Shown here piece after piece: positions 47,145 to 57,862 of a DNA stretch of 64,000 nt. The position numbers were made by a program, and so were the translations under genes. Each line of letters starts with the position of its first letter. Within the stretch, counting starts at the first letter, position 1. The notes below the pieces were generated by a model, which ran no database searches, was not told the origin of the DNA, and worked only from the letters and a program-made list of their open reading frames with translations. Source of the stretch: Arion vulgaris (taxonomy: Eukaryota; Mollusca; Gastropoda; Stylommatophora; Arionidae); the NCBI GenBank assembly GCA_020796225.1, contig CM036754.1:15883367-15947366 (forward strand). Reading direction: 5' to 3'.

Positions 47145-47214
47145 TATATGGATAGATAGTACATTTTACAGGTGTACATAAAACACCATTTACAAATTAT
47201 ATACAATATTAGGA

Positions 47215-47850
47215 ATGAAGATTCATTGATGAAACCATCATAATAACACTTCGTCATGTGTCCATTTCTGAGCAATTTCTGACACCTGAAGAGTTTAGTT
47301 GCAGTGCACGCTTTCTCTAGCATCAGCAAGAATTGTAGATGTCATTTGTTTTGAAGATACTAAAAACATGTTGGGATTAACCGCCCGTGTGTTGTCGGGG
47401 CTACAGGGGACGCAAAGAATAGTAACACTGCCACCTACAAGGCATGTCGTAAAAGACGACTGAGGTAGGGGACTACCCTAGTAAATAAAAAGTGTCACAG
47501 AAATAGGATGTGCTGGCTGGCCTACTTTAGGCGCATAATTGGCACAACGCATAATTGCTCTTGTGCTCAGATCACATACAAATCACAAAGAGTGGTTAAC
47601 AAGTGGTCGATATGGAGAGTTCAAAGAAGAAAAGGAAGTTGAAATTATCATTTGAAATGAATTTTGACCGGAGCGCCACTTTCCTCTCTATTGTTATAGA
47701 TTTTTAACTGCTGAGGGTTCTTTTTCGTTCTCACCGTGAACACCATACCTTCGTTTTATCATTCTTCTCCGGTATGACTAGTCACTCGATTTCACCTACA
47801 TTGAGATCAGGGATCACTGGAAGATAACCCGATCGCTATAAGTGAAATAC
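47215..47850 (-). mobile_element. SINE family C, copy 6, interrupted by SINE A
   Basis: The 3' half lies at 47215-47380 (accatcataataacacttcg) and the 5' half at 47633-47850 (ggttctttttcgttctcacc; cacctacattgagatcaggg). Family A copy 6 sits between. Confidence 0.75.
47385..47632 (+). mobile_element. SINE family A, copy 6, nested in SINE C
   Basis: Head cccgtgtgttgtcggggcta, core acctacaaggcatgtcgtaa, tail gttcaaagaagaaaagg. It splits the family C copy; no exact flank duplication was resolved. Confidence 0.83.
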
Positions 47851-47871
47851 AAACGCGGTAGTTTTGGAGCA

Positions 47872-47935
47872 AAATTCTTCTTCTTCTTCTTCGGCGATAT
47901 CTTGTCATGCGCTTATTTGACTGTGGCAGTTAGCT
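47872..47935 (-). pseudogene. LINE type IV 3' tail, 5'-truncated
   Basis: ttcttcttcttcttcggcga then tcttgtcatgcgcttatttg and actgtggcagttagcttcat matches the (GAA)n tail and last coding bases of the type IV LINE at 51556-51620. Confidence 0.6.
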
Positions 47936-48359
47936 TCATGTGTAATGAACCATTCGTATATAATGAGAGACCGATATGTAATGAGGCAGTCATATTTTTA
48001 TGTAATAAGATCTTCGTATGTAATGCGTCGTTCAAATGTATTAAGACATTCACATTTAATGGGTTATTAGATCATAAAGTTTTATTCTAAGGGAAAGTAA
48101 TCTTACAGAAAGAGAATGTAATACTTACTTTCACAACGACATCCGAAATAGAGTTACCAAGGGACGTAATGAGGAAATAATATTGGCTTACAAGTTTTTT
48201 CGAGTTATCCGTAATCAGAACGCATAATGACAAACTGAATGTTCTGATTTCAGTGAAAACTAATGTTTCAGATAATGATAATTAGTGATACAATATCTTA
48301 AATATAATGGAAATATAAATATATAGTTGATAAACAAGAGAACCAATTCAACAATCGAG
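47936..48359. other. Unique spacer with short tgtaatga-type repeats
   Basis: Degenerate (a/t)tgtaat(g/a)a motifs every 25-35 bp at about 47938-48062; no gene supported. Confidence 0.45.
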
Positions 48360-49890
48360 AAAACACAATAAACATAAATACAGAGTTAGAACCAAATATA
48401 CCACTTCAAGAGAATGTGTAAATATAGCTCCTTCTAACAAAACACCAGGCCCAGACAATATCTCTGCTGATTTACTCAAAGCAACTAAAGAGGTCGGAAT
48501 AAGTTTGCTACACAGACTAATCAACCAAGTCTGGATCACGCAGACATCATTAAAAGATTAGAGAAATGCAATAATAGTTTCCATCTGGAAGACGAACGGC
48601 AGAGACAAGAATTGTACAAAATAAAGAGGAATAAAACTACCGATTCATACCGGACAAATATTCTGTAAAGTACTAGAAAAAAAGGTTGCTTCATACCATC
48701 GAGTCACATCTTAACAACTCACAAATGTGATTTCGGTAGAACTGAAGCTTTCTATCTATTCTCTAATCCTGTTTGTCTTTCAGCATTATGTTGAAAAAGG
48801 AGACACCTGGAGCGAGCCTCTCTATGCACATTGTCTTTCTTTCTCTTCTCCAATCCTGGTTTGTCTCACAGGGTAAGAAGAATTTTCTAGCACGGGCTAT
48901 TGTGTGTGCTTAATAAATGAAGCTGTACCGACGCAATTATCACCCTCAGGGACAGTGGAAAAAGACTGTCGAATCCGATATACTACACGTTGCCTTGTGG
49001 ATTAGAAACAAGCGTTCGACTGTGTAGATAGAAACAAGTTGTGGAAAGCATTGTCAATCTATGGAATTAATGATCACTTAATTAATCTATGCAAGAGCCT
49101 CTATATAAACATCCAGAGTGTAAGATTAGGACAAACACTTGTCTATCAGAAAAATAATTCACGTTGGGTGAGGAATGAGACAAGGATGTGTACTATCACA
49201 ACTGTTGTTTATCACATATATCAAACAAAACTGCAAAATAGCTAAAACTAGTGAAGGAACAACCTTGGGGAACTCTTAAACGAATCTGTTTTGCTGACGA
49301 TCAGGCAATCATATTAACAATAGAGAAACAGCTACAGCAACACATTAACATATTCCAGTTAACATACAACGAATACAATATGTGATTAAAGATTGATAAA
49401 ACCAAAGTAATAACATTCGTTAGAGAGGAAAACACTACAAACATCTCCATCGACAAACATCAATTAAAGAAAGTCAAAGACTTTGCATACTCAGGGAGCA
49501 GTTTATCAGCAAATAGAAGATTAACTAACGAAATCCAACATAGATGAAATAAAGCAAATCAAATTATAAGACATATGTTACCAATTTTGAAATGCAAACA
49601 TATCACCATGAACACTAAAAGAGAAGTGCACAACTCAATCTTTCTCCCAACATTATACTATCAGTGCCAAAACCTGGACGCTGACATGAAACGATAGGGG
49701 AAACAATCAAGTCACGACAGAGATGAACTGTCGACGCAGAATACTACGAACATCAAGTGGAGACCGATTTAGAAATGAAGACTTCAGGAAAAAGTGGGTA
49801 CAACATCAATACTGAACTTCATCAAGAAACAACAAATTAAATAGTTTTGATCACATAAACAGACAGTTGGCATCAAAGAGCAATGCTAAC
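48360..49890 (+). pseudogene. Decayed LINE ORF2 (reverse transcriptase)
   Basis: Plus-strand frames broken by stops read APSNKTPGPDNISADLLKAT, IKLPIHTGQIFCKVLEKK, then after about 250 bp of unrelated sequence (48720-48970) a degraded motif A around 49010-49040, RQGCVLSQLLFITYI (motif B), CFADDQAIIL (motif C) and IFLPTLYYQCQ. RT domains A to C are therefore in order. The endonuclease is lost and frames are heavily mutated. Confidence 0.75.
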
Positions 49891-49892
49891 CG

Positions 49893-50150
49893 GATACAGT
49901 GGATATAAAGTGGATACAGTGGATATAAAGTGGATACAGTGGATATAAAGTGGATACAGTGGATATAAAGTGGATACAGTGGATATAAAGTGGATACAGT
50001 GGATATAAAGTGGATACAGTGGATATAAAGTGGATACAGTGGATATAAAGTGGATACAGTGGATATAAAGTGGATACAGTGGATATAAAGTGGATACAGT
50101 GGATATAAAGTGGATACAGTGGATATAAAGTGGATACAGCGGATATAAAG
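49893..50150. repeat. 20-bp minisatellite, about 13 copies
   Basis: Almost perfect gtggatacagtggatataaa units, beginning inside the decayed LINE. High identity suggests recent expansion. Confidence 0.97.
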
Positions 50151-50559
50151 CAAAAGGTCACACACGCAAAAAGGTGGACTTCAGAAATAATAGAGGCGAT
50201 GAAAACCCCTATTTATGAAGCCCACACAAAAGCCCGTTCTATAAATCTCTTCTTATCTTGACACAGTGAGGCGAAACGGGATTAAAGAAAAAACAAAAAA
50301 TAAGTTGATCAAATAAAATGATGGTATTGATCAAGAACCAGAACAATGGCAGGCAAATTAAACGACCCATTATGTTGCTGTTATTATTCCGACCCCAAAG
50401 GAGAATGAGCGTACACTCTTACACTCTCTGTCAGGAAGTGGAGTTTATCCTTTCAACTCCAGGCTGATGGATCTCATGACAACTTTTCATAATGAAGTTG
50501 GTTTCTTATTCGATGTCCATGTTTGAGATTGGTCCAATATTGGAACAATGTCAAAGATG

Positions 50560-51090
50560 GACAATGAATAAGAAACATACACAGAAAATAGCAACATGCG
50601 AAATGAGATGTCTCCGCAAAGCTACCAACAACACAAGAATCAACAGAGTTACGAATACCAGCATCAGAGAAAAGGTTGGAACAAGACCGTGCTTGAATTA
50701 TATAAAAAGGGTGAACTGCAGTAAAACTTGGAAATAAAGAACACGTGAAATACAGAAACTACAGTTTACAAAATACATGCAAACATGACGATAAACAGCA
50801 ACGTTTCGAAACGTTGCTGTTATCGTCACTGTTAGAGAAAACTTAGATACTGTTTACGTGTTACTGAATTATATGCGAAACAGAGAATGAAGTGGTTTGG
50901 TCACTTAATAAGAATGCGAACAGACCAAACTGCCTATGAAGCTTTCCACAACAGAATATCAGGAAGGAAGGCGAGAGAAAGACCGAGGAAAAGGTGGATA
51001 GATAACGTAGTTGAATTCTGCCAGGGACTAAGAAAACCATCACACAAGTCACCAGAGAAGCGCAAGACAAATACATAAAACTACGACAAT
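50560..51090 (+). pseudogene. LINE ORF2 C-terminal fragment with insertion
   Basis: Plus-strand MNKKHTQKIATCEMRCLRKA and REKVGTRPCLNYI lie left, and MKWFGHLIRMRTDQTAYEAF with RKARERPRKRWIDN lie right, of the 161-bp insertion at 50704-50864. It is the C-terminal half of a LINE related to type II. Confidence 0.75.
50704..50864. mobile_element. 161-bp palindromic insertion related to Penelope 3' tails
   Basis: Flanked by a perfect 10-bp duplication tgaattatat (50694-50703 and 50865-50874). The centre, 50787-50827, is an almost perfect palindrome around acagcaacgtttcgaaacgt. Each arm, read outward from cgaaacgttgctg, resembles the Penelope-like tail at 63608-63690. Outer arms share acacgtgaa/acacgtaaa. 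Confidence 0.8.
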
Positions 51091-51555
51091 GGGTTAACAA
51101 CCCGGTAACAGTGTGCTCACAAAAAAAAGAAAGAGTTGGTTTCTGAAGCTTACTTTCAAATTACAGAAAGTTTTAGACCCGGTGTGACGAATAGTGAAAT
51201 TTCACGAGCTTGGCAGTCTTCTACTCCAGATGGAACGTTGATGTGATTCTCTTACAACCTAAACAGTATGTAAAAATAAAGGGGTTAGTTTCGTCACAGA
51301 AGACTGGGCATATGCAATCAGTAGTCGCCAACACAGCCAAGATTATGTTGATCCTTGCTTCGTTAAATGACACGAATCTGTATCCAGGTCGTACTACGCT
51401 GAAGTGTATGAAGCGTATGATCAGAACGTGTCCTGATTCTTCAATCCTCTACACAATAAATAAATAAACAATGTCTGGTTGCAGCTGATGGAGAAACCCT
51501 ATTAGGACACAATCCAATTGTTGAATGTCCACATTTCTGTATTTTCATGTGTGGT
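51091..51555. other. Unique spacer, no gene seen
   Basis: A short plus frame at 51210-51467 has no recognised motif. Confidence 0.4.
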
Positions 51556-51790
51556 TCTTCTTCTTTAGCGATCTCTGGTCATGCGTTTAATTTACTGTGG
51601 ACCACAAACTGGGCAGTCAGCTTCAGGTCTGTCAGGTTTCCACAAAGCTTAGTTTTCAGGTCGATTGAGTGTGACCACATGTTGCTTCTCAGCTCACCCA
51701 GGAGAGGACAGTCTTGAAGGATATGCTCTGGTGTCTGTTCCGCCTGCACATATAGTTGTCATATGGGACTGTCATACGGTTGATATCCCT
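51556..51790 (-). pseudogene. LINE type IV C-terminal tail
   Basis: The minus strand reads AEQTPEHILQDCPLLGELRS then DLKTKLCGNLTDLKLTAQF and ends in a GAAGAAGAA tail. It is the intact-frame counterpart of the tail at 22.7 kb. Confidence 0.72.
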
Positions 51791-52007
51791 CTTTCTGTGT
51801 CATAGCAAACACAATTCCAATTTATTCAATTAATAACTATCTCTTTAAAATGTACATATAAAATAATTGATGGTCAAAGAAAGAAAAAGAAGTCAAATCT
51901 CAAACCGAACAGACAACAATAATGAAAATAGAAGATACAAAAAGGATGAAGAGAGATGACAAATTATGACATAAGAAAAAAAAAGTAAATATAAACAGTA
52001 CAAAATA

Positions 52008-52103
52008 ATTGCAACGTATACACGTTCTTGGCAAAGATCAAACATATCACAAAGAGTGATTAAAATTGGTAGTAAAGAACGAACGCAAAGAAGAAGAAGA
52101 AGT
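52008..52103 (+). mobile_element. SINE family B, 5'-truncated (copy 5)
   Basis: Last 96 bp of family B (gcaacgtatacacgttcttg, gaacgaacgcaaagaagaag). It lies just 3' of the predicted splice donor of the 52-53 kb gene, so presumably within its first coding intron. Confidence 0.82.
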
Positions 52104-52172
52104 AATTTAAAAAAACCCAGGAAACAATGGAGTTTGTTAAAGAATAATGTAAACATCACAATCATCACTTAC

Positions 52173-53225
52173 TTTGCTGACCCATGCAAATCCTCTACGG
52201 CGCACAGCTGGTTTTCTAATCAACCCATGAGGGTCGTTCTCATCGCCAACAAGTTCCGAACTTTCCTCAGAATCGATTTCTTCATTGTGCTCTAAGACAT
52301 CGCTGATGCTCTCAGATTCCATATAATCCACAGGGGACTGCAAGTCACGCAATATTTCGTTATCACTGTCTTCGTTATAACAAGCTTGTTCGTAACTTGA
52401 TGTCCTATATATTGTGTTTCTCTTGTTTCTATTTTCCATGCCATTCTCAGTACTCCCTACACTTGATTTTCTATGATCATTTTGGTAATCATAAGACGAA
52501 CTTTGTTCCCTGGTTTCCATTCGTAGAATGCCAACATTATCTATCTCATCATTCCCTAACTCACTTGTGTTAGAAAGATCAGTCTTGCTTCCACTGACAA
52601 CAAGTGTGCTGTCTCTCTTATCATTTTCATTGATATTGTTATCATTGTCAGTTTCACTGACGCTTATACTGCTACGTTCTTCATCACTGTCAAACTCACT
52701 ATCTTCTTCAGTATCTGTACTGACAGAATTATCGTAAATTTCAGCATCACCACGTTCAGGATCATCTTCATCGTGAAGAAAATCATAACTGCCTCTTCTC
52801 AGATGAGAATTTGAAGATATATTACAGGTTTCACTTGTAGGCGTTGAAACATCTGAGTCACCTTCGCTACCAGCACTTTCTTCATTTTCTAAACTTTCAG
52901 CATTCACATATTTATCACCAACTTCACGAACTTGCCCACCAACATCAGATATGACATTATGTGATACTGTTCTAAAATCATCACTTTCAAAATACTTTGA
53001 TGCCTTCTCAAGATTATACTCGTCTTTTCTCAATCGTTTCAGCCGAACATTTTGTCGAATTTTGTCAGAATAGTTAACATAGTTCTCACTATTTTCCATC
53101 ATATTTTCAACTGTTTCTGCATCTGCAAGATTTTTCACATTACTATATTGTGTTTCGGTATCATTACGTGCAGTGGGATGATAATCTCCACCTAGACCAC
53201 TTAAAACTGTATTGTCTTGACTCAT
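52173..53225 (-). CDS. Acidic disordered protein, first coding exon (partial)
   Basis: The only long frame in the window that is neither repeat-derived nor retroelement-like. It encodes 351 residues, from an ATG in an A-at-minus-3 context (aaacATG) to a phase-0 donor AAA|GTAAGT (GT..AGT at 52172-52167). Without splicing it would add 11 residues and stop at 52137. It is rich in Ser, Asp, Glu and Asn, with repeated acidic runs (TDTEEDSEFDSDEERSS; DNDNNINEND) and no Cys cluster, signal peptide or membrane segment, so it is probably a disordered N-terminus. The last part turns basic and ordered (RKPAVRRRGFAWVSK), as if a folded domain begins in the next exon outside what I can find. Function is not recognised. 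Confidence 0.55.
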
Positions 53226-53266
53226 GTTTGTCTCCTCCAGTTTAAGGGTGTGTAATACACTTAAGC
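53226..53266 (-). other. Predicted 5' UTR part of the exon with splice acceptor
   Basis: The minus strand has atcttcccag just above 53266, a plausible acceptor 41 bases upstream of the ATG. The pyrimidine tract is weak. Confidence 0.3.
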
Positions 53267-53524
53267 CTGGGAAGATTTATATCCATAATGAAACTAAACT
53301 GAAGTCAAACTTAAGAGATTGTTTTTGTTTTGTAATCTAGTCTTTGTTTGTTTGATCATTTTCTCAAACAAAATCTGCTGGTCATTGTGCAAACTGAAAT
53401 AGAAAACAAAATATATTTAAGATAAATTGAGATGACTAATAAAGATAATTACAGTTTGAAACATATTACTTGTGAATTAAAAAAGTTCAAGTTGTTGTTT
53501 TGGTTTAGTTAGTTCATTTTAATC

Positions 53525-53580
53525 GTCAGATCATCATCACTGCACGTCGAACCAATTAGTCAATAAGTGCTCCGATCTCC
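53525..53580 (-). mobile_element. SINE family C, 3' end fragment
   Basis: tcatcatcactgcacgtcga and agtgctccgatctcc match the family C 3' end; it runs directly into the 16-bp array. Confidence 0.6.
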
Positions 53581-53893
53581 CATCGTGTATGTCTCTCAGC
53601 GTGTATGTCTCTCAGCGTGTATGTTCTCAGCGTGTATGTTCTCCAGCGTGTATGTCTCTCAGCGTGTATGTCTCTCATCGTGTATGTCTCTCAGCGTGTA
53701 TGTCTCTCAGCGTGTATGTCTCTCAGCGTGTATGTCTCTCATCGTGTATGTCTCTCAGCGTGTATGTCTCTCAGCGTGTATGTCTCTCAGCGTGTATGTC
53801 TCTCATCGTGTATGTCTCTCATCGTGTATGTCTCTCATCGTGTATGTCTCTCATCGTGTATGTCTCTCATCGTGTATGTCTCTCAGCGTGTGG
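53581..53893. repeat. 16-bp minisatellite, about 19 copies
   Basis: gtgtatgtctctcagc with agc/atc alternation; overlapping frames in three phases (CMSLSVYVSQRV) are artefacts. Confidence 0.96.
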
Positions 53894-54029
53894 CGACTAA
53901 CGACCCCGGTTCTGTGTTGATTTACTATTCTTCTTTGGTTACCAGCGTAGTGTTTTTGTCTAACCACACCACACTTGACTTGCAACTTGTGCAGTCTGGT
54001 TAATGTTGTAGATTCCCCACTATTACCTG

Positions 54030-54250
54030 AATCATGTCTCGCCTCTCTCCCTTTATGGATTTATAGTATCATCATGGTCCATTGCACGCTCGCTTTGTAC
54101 AGCAGCCATACCTGCAAGTCTATCGGTGCGTTCATTTCCCCTTACAACTGCATGCTCTGGCACAAAATCAAACTGATTTTTATCAGCTTAGACCTCCACA
54201 GCGATCCCATCCATTGTCTCCGAGCCCATTCTGTTTCAATCTGTTGTGAG
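54030..54250 (-). pseudogene. LINE RNase H fragment
   Basis: The minus strand reads PEHAVVRGNERTDRLAGMAA then VQSERAMDHDDTIN, the end of a retrotransposon RNase HI domain and its downstream segment. It is a diverged relative of 62352-62744. Confidence 0.65.
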
Positions 54251-54402
54251 TGAAGACATCTTAACTTAAAGTTGATATAAAACACGTTAGTAAAGTGATA
54301 AGTAAAGAAAAACTGCAACCATCATTAAAGTATAACAGATTTTTCAGTTATGCTAACATTAATTTGTATAGATTCCTAAATTAGATAATTGGTAATAACA
54401 AA

Positions 54403-54657
54403 TATGACTAGTACTGGTATAACAAACAGAATGTTATCAAATATAACTACTAGTATAACAAACAGAATGTTATCAAATATAACTACTGGTACAACAAACA
54501 GAATGTTATCAAATATAACTACTGGTACAACAAACAGAATGTTATCAAATATGACTACTGGTATAACAAACAGAATGTTATCAAATATGACTACTAGTAT
54601 AACAAACAGAATGTTATCAAATATAACTACTAGTATAACAAACAGAATGTTATCAAA
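54403..54657. repeat. 36-bp minisatellite, 7 copies
   Basis: ataacaaacagaatgttatc then aaatataactactagt; divisible by three, hence open frames on both strands. Confidence 0.96.
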
Positions 54658-54719
54658 TTCAAGACAATTATGCATGGTGTTAGTCTGCATCTTCTTTCTT
54701 TTCTATAATCATGTTTTAC

Positions 54720-55106
54720 CACTTATACGTTCAGTAGTTTATCATTGCTTTCTGAAAGTTGAGGTCTATTTTTACTGTTCGTAAAATACAAGGGAACAAA
54801 TTTTCTTCAAAACTGCCTGCCGCGGAATTTGAACCAGGTACTCTTGGGTTGTGATCGAGTACATTACATTTTTTTTTTAACCGATCCAGAAGCACTTGAG
54901 CTTTCAGTTCTTCAGCTCGGTGCCATGGACATCGTAACCATCGGTTCGGTGCCACGAACACCGTAAATCTGGTGAACCTGTGGCTATTCTGCCAGCCCGT
55001 GGAATTGAACCCGCACTCACAGGGAGCTTGTCACTCGTAGTCCAACGCGCTACAAACAGGCTGGGTAGGCGGGAAGAGTGCATCTAAGCCACAGACACCC
55101 ACTAAA
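54720..55106 (-). mobile_element. SINE family G, copy 2, split by SINE E
   Basis: Body and most of the tRNA head at 54720-54864, remainder of the head (aagccacagacaccca) at 55084-55106. The minus strand reads gtctgtggcttagatgcact and cctggttcaaattcc, good A and B boxes. Confidence 0.82.
54865..55075 (-). mobile_element. SINE family E, copy 2, nested in SINE G
   Basis: Flanks gagt(a/g)cat (54857-54864 and 55076-55083; 7 of 8). Same tRNA-like head and body as 514-718. Confidence 0.83.
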
Positions 55107-55340
55107 TGTAGATGTGCACACCGTGAGATCTCGTTAGTACGCTCCTCATTTGTATGTTTTCCTACATAGTACAATTACTATTTAAAGTTCATGTACTGTT
55201 CCTACTGATTTTGATCTAATTATAACCAGTTACTGTGTTGTTGTTTCTGACTTACTAACAAGTAATTGCCTGTAAACCGTTTCTTAGGGCGGTGTAGGAC
55301 ATATGGGACGTGAACTTAATGAATTTAATGGCCGCATGGC
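55107..55340. other. Spacer, no gene seen
   Basis: No feature supported. Confidence 0.4.
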
Positions 55341-55410
55341 TAGTGCTGTCGCCGCGAAGCTGTTCAGGTTAGGATTTTTCATTTATGCCACAACAGAAAA
55401 AAAATCCTTG

Positions 55411-55487
55411 GCCTTACTGTGATTTGAACACAGGTCTCCCGCATGGGAGCCGCGCTCTAATTCAATCGACCAGACGCTCCTCTCTAA
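55411..55487 (-). mobile_element. tRNA-like sequence K (SINE head or tRNA relic)
   Basis: The minus strand has an A-box-like tctggtcgattgaattag, a ctccc/gggag hairpin with only a 4-base loop, and a perfect T-arm (ctgtg ttcaaat cacag at 55433-55417). The anticodon arm is not a canonical 7-base loop and no acceptor stem closes, so it is not a functional tRNA. Confidence 0.55.
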
Positions 55488-55489
55488 GT

Positions 55490-55975
55490 TAGCAAATATG
55501 GCGGTACTATTTTAAAAATAAAATTCATTTTCCCGTTACTGGGAGTTTAAAGAGTACTTTTTCACGTACTAATTCTTCTGTTACTGTGTATTTCCTAGTT
55601 AGGTGTGGTATAGTTCGATCTTAAAGTGTCTTACTCACTATTCATACAATGGTTGAAATGTCGATGATAATGTAAGCATTGACAGTGACTAAGGAACTAC
55701 TCTGATTTTAACAAGAAAAAACGCGTTAAAGACACTCTTAAAGTCTTTCTGAAATGCTTCGATATAGACACCACGTGCTGGGAATCCCTTGCTCAAGATC
55801 GCCAAATGTGGCGCTGTAACAGCACAAGATGAACCCGCATAGCTGAGAATCATCGTGGAGTTGAGGCGCAGAGAAAACGAGCTGCGCGAAAAGACAGAAC
55901 ACACAACACGCATATGTCTATCCTTGATGATGTATGCCACAACTCTCATTGTAAGCGACACCCATATAAAGGTAA
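55490..55975. other. Unique spacer, no gene seen
   Basis: No feature supported. Confidence 0.45.
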
Positions 55976-56236
55976 GAATAGTATCACTGCAAAAAGGAAG
56001 AGGTAAGAATAGTATCACTGCAACCTACAAGGCATGTCGTAAGAGGCAACTGATGTAGGATTTAGGAAAGCTACCTTAGTAAATAAAAGCAGGGCAGAAA
56101 TCGGATGTGCTGGCCTACTTGTAGGCGCATACCTGGAACAACATACAATCGGTCTTAAGCTTAGATCACATACAAATCACACAGAGTGGTTAACAAGTGA
56201 TTGATATGGAGCGGTCGATGAAGACGAAGAAGAAGT
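55976..56236 (+). mobile_element. SINE family A, copy 7
   Basis: ggtaagaatagtatcactgc occurs twice at the head (55971 and 56003), a local duplication; then aacctacaaggcatgtcgta and a gaagacgaagaagaag tail. Confidence 0.8.
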
Positions 56237-56348
56237 AATTTCAAAGAAAAGATCATTTCATTTCCAAATTATAGATTATATTTTTAGCCTGAGAGATACA
56301 TCTATACATGTTAAAAGTATATTCTTAATAATAAATAACATATGATCT

Positions 56349-56605
56349 TCTTCTCCTTCTAACCTTCCATGGCGTCCACTTGTTAATAACTCTGTATGAG
56401 TTTTATGTGATCTGAGCATAAGAACGATTGTACATTGCGCCAGTTATGTGCCTACAAGTGGACAACACATCCGATTTTGGACGCTTTTATTTACTAGGGT
56501 AGCTTTCTAGTCTTATACCTCAGTCGTCTCTTACAACATACCTTCTAGGCCCAGGGTACTATTCTTTGCTCTCCTTGCGGTCCACGACACTACATGGGAG
56601 GAACA
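56349..56605 (-). mobile_element. SINE family A, copy 8
   Basis: Minus-strand family A, tail-to-tail with copy 7 across about 110 bp. Confidence 0.8.
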
Positions 56606-56881
56606 TATGGTCTGAAGAAAAATGTAGCAGAACGTCTGAATCAACTATAAAAAGTTTTACTACGCTGTAAAATTAATTGAGAACTAAATTGAAATGAATT
56701 TCTCAACGCTATTGTAAGTAACCAAGACTTGAAAAAGAAGTTTACGCTAGTGATAACTGTTAATTTAGATATAACTTTTTAATAATAAGTTATTATTCAG
56801 TTAAGAGTAATTAAAAATTGTTACTACAAATTTTTGTTTGTTTGTAAACTAATCCATTACTTAGTCTTTTTGAATCGTAAG
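56606..56881. other. Unique AT-rich spacer
   Basis: No feature supported. Confidence 0.4.
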
Positions 56882-56887
56882 TACCTA

Positions 56888-56970
56888 ACTGAATATACTT
56901 CAAGTACTTTGCTCTATATACTTCAAGTACCTTGCTGAATATACTTTAAGTACTTTGCTGAATATACTTC
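56888..56970. repeat. Short tandem repeat of tgaatatacttcaagtacttt, about 4 copies
   Basis: Degenerate units of about 25-29 bp. Confidence 0.8.
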
Positions 56971-57154
56971 TCTTTCTAAATAGCATTGAAATCGGTCGGT
57001 CACTTTCTGTTTCGAGCAAACTGTTGAAATTTTCCTGGTTTGAAAACAAAATATTATGATGATAAGTCTATCCTGAAAATGAAAATCGTGGCATATCCTT
57101 TATAGAACTTAGTCATCAACCATAGTAAACGCGTCGTCGATTTTCTAGGCACCA

Positions 57155-57302
57155 TTTATACGTTCAGTAGTTTGCCATTGCTTTCTGAACGGCGAGGACT
57201 ATTTTTATCTTTCGTAAAAATCCAATGGAAACGATTTTGCTTCCAAACTGCCTGTCGCTTAAGCGGTAGTAAGCTCGATCACAACCCAATCGTACCTGGT
57301 TC
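57155..57302 (-). mobile_element. SINE family G, copy 3, with inverted head
   Basis: The body (tatacgttcagtagtttgcc ... ttgcttccaaactgcctgtc) is in minus orientation as in the other G copies, but the tRNA head that follows reads in plus orientation: cttaagcggtagtaagctcg, then tacctggttcaaagtc. This is a 5' inversion. Confidence 0.8.
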
Positions 57303-57329
57303 AAAGTCTATACTACTGTTACATATATG

Positions 57330-57440
57330 CTTTATATTTACATAGATACAATGATGTACCCGTATTTTTCTTCTACCATCGTCACACGATGGATGATTTG
57401 GTCAACGTAGATCACATAGACGCCTCCACGTACAAACATG
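57330..57440 (-). mobile_element. SINE family F, 3' fragment
   Basis: cccgtatttttcttctacca then cgtcacacgatggatgattt and ggtcaacgta matches the reverse of family F. Confidence 0.55.
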
Positions 57441-57614
57441 CCTTACTCGCAGACACGTTTTGACAATTTTAAATAGTCACATATATCATTTAGGCCTGTT
57501 CGTAAGACACACTTATGACAAAATAACAAATCAACACACAATGGCTGATTTCAACCTTGTTTTAGACTTGTATACTCTTATAATCTATTTCAGCACACTG
57601 ATTACTGTCCGCTC

Positions 57615-57862
57615 GTGTTTTATCGAGGCTCACAAGGGAGCAAAGAATAATAACACTGCGACCTACAAGACATGTCGTAAGAGGCGATTGAGTTAGACAC
57701 CTAGGAAGCTACCCTAGATAAAAAAATGTCCAGAAATCGGATGTGCTGGCCTACTTGTAGTAGCGTAACTGACACAGCGTACAATCGCTCTCAGGCTTGG
57801 ATCACATATAAATCACAGAGTGGTTAACAAGTGGTCGATATGGAGCGCTTGAATAAGAAGAA
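57615..57862 (+). mobile_element. SINE family A, copy 9
   Basis: ggctcacaagggagcaaaga, gcgacctacaagacatgtcg, tail tgaataagaagaac. Confidence 0.85.

Noticed and set aside
53567..54003. Cys/Val-rich frames of 103-132 codons
   Set aside because: Three overlapping phases of a 16-bp minisatellite.
55411..55487. A genuine tRNA gene
   Set aside because: The T-arm is perfect, but the anticodon arm is not canonical and the acceptor stem does not close.
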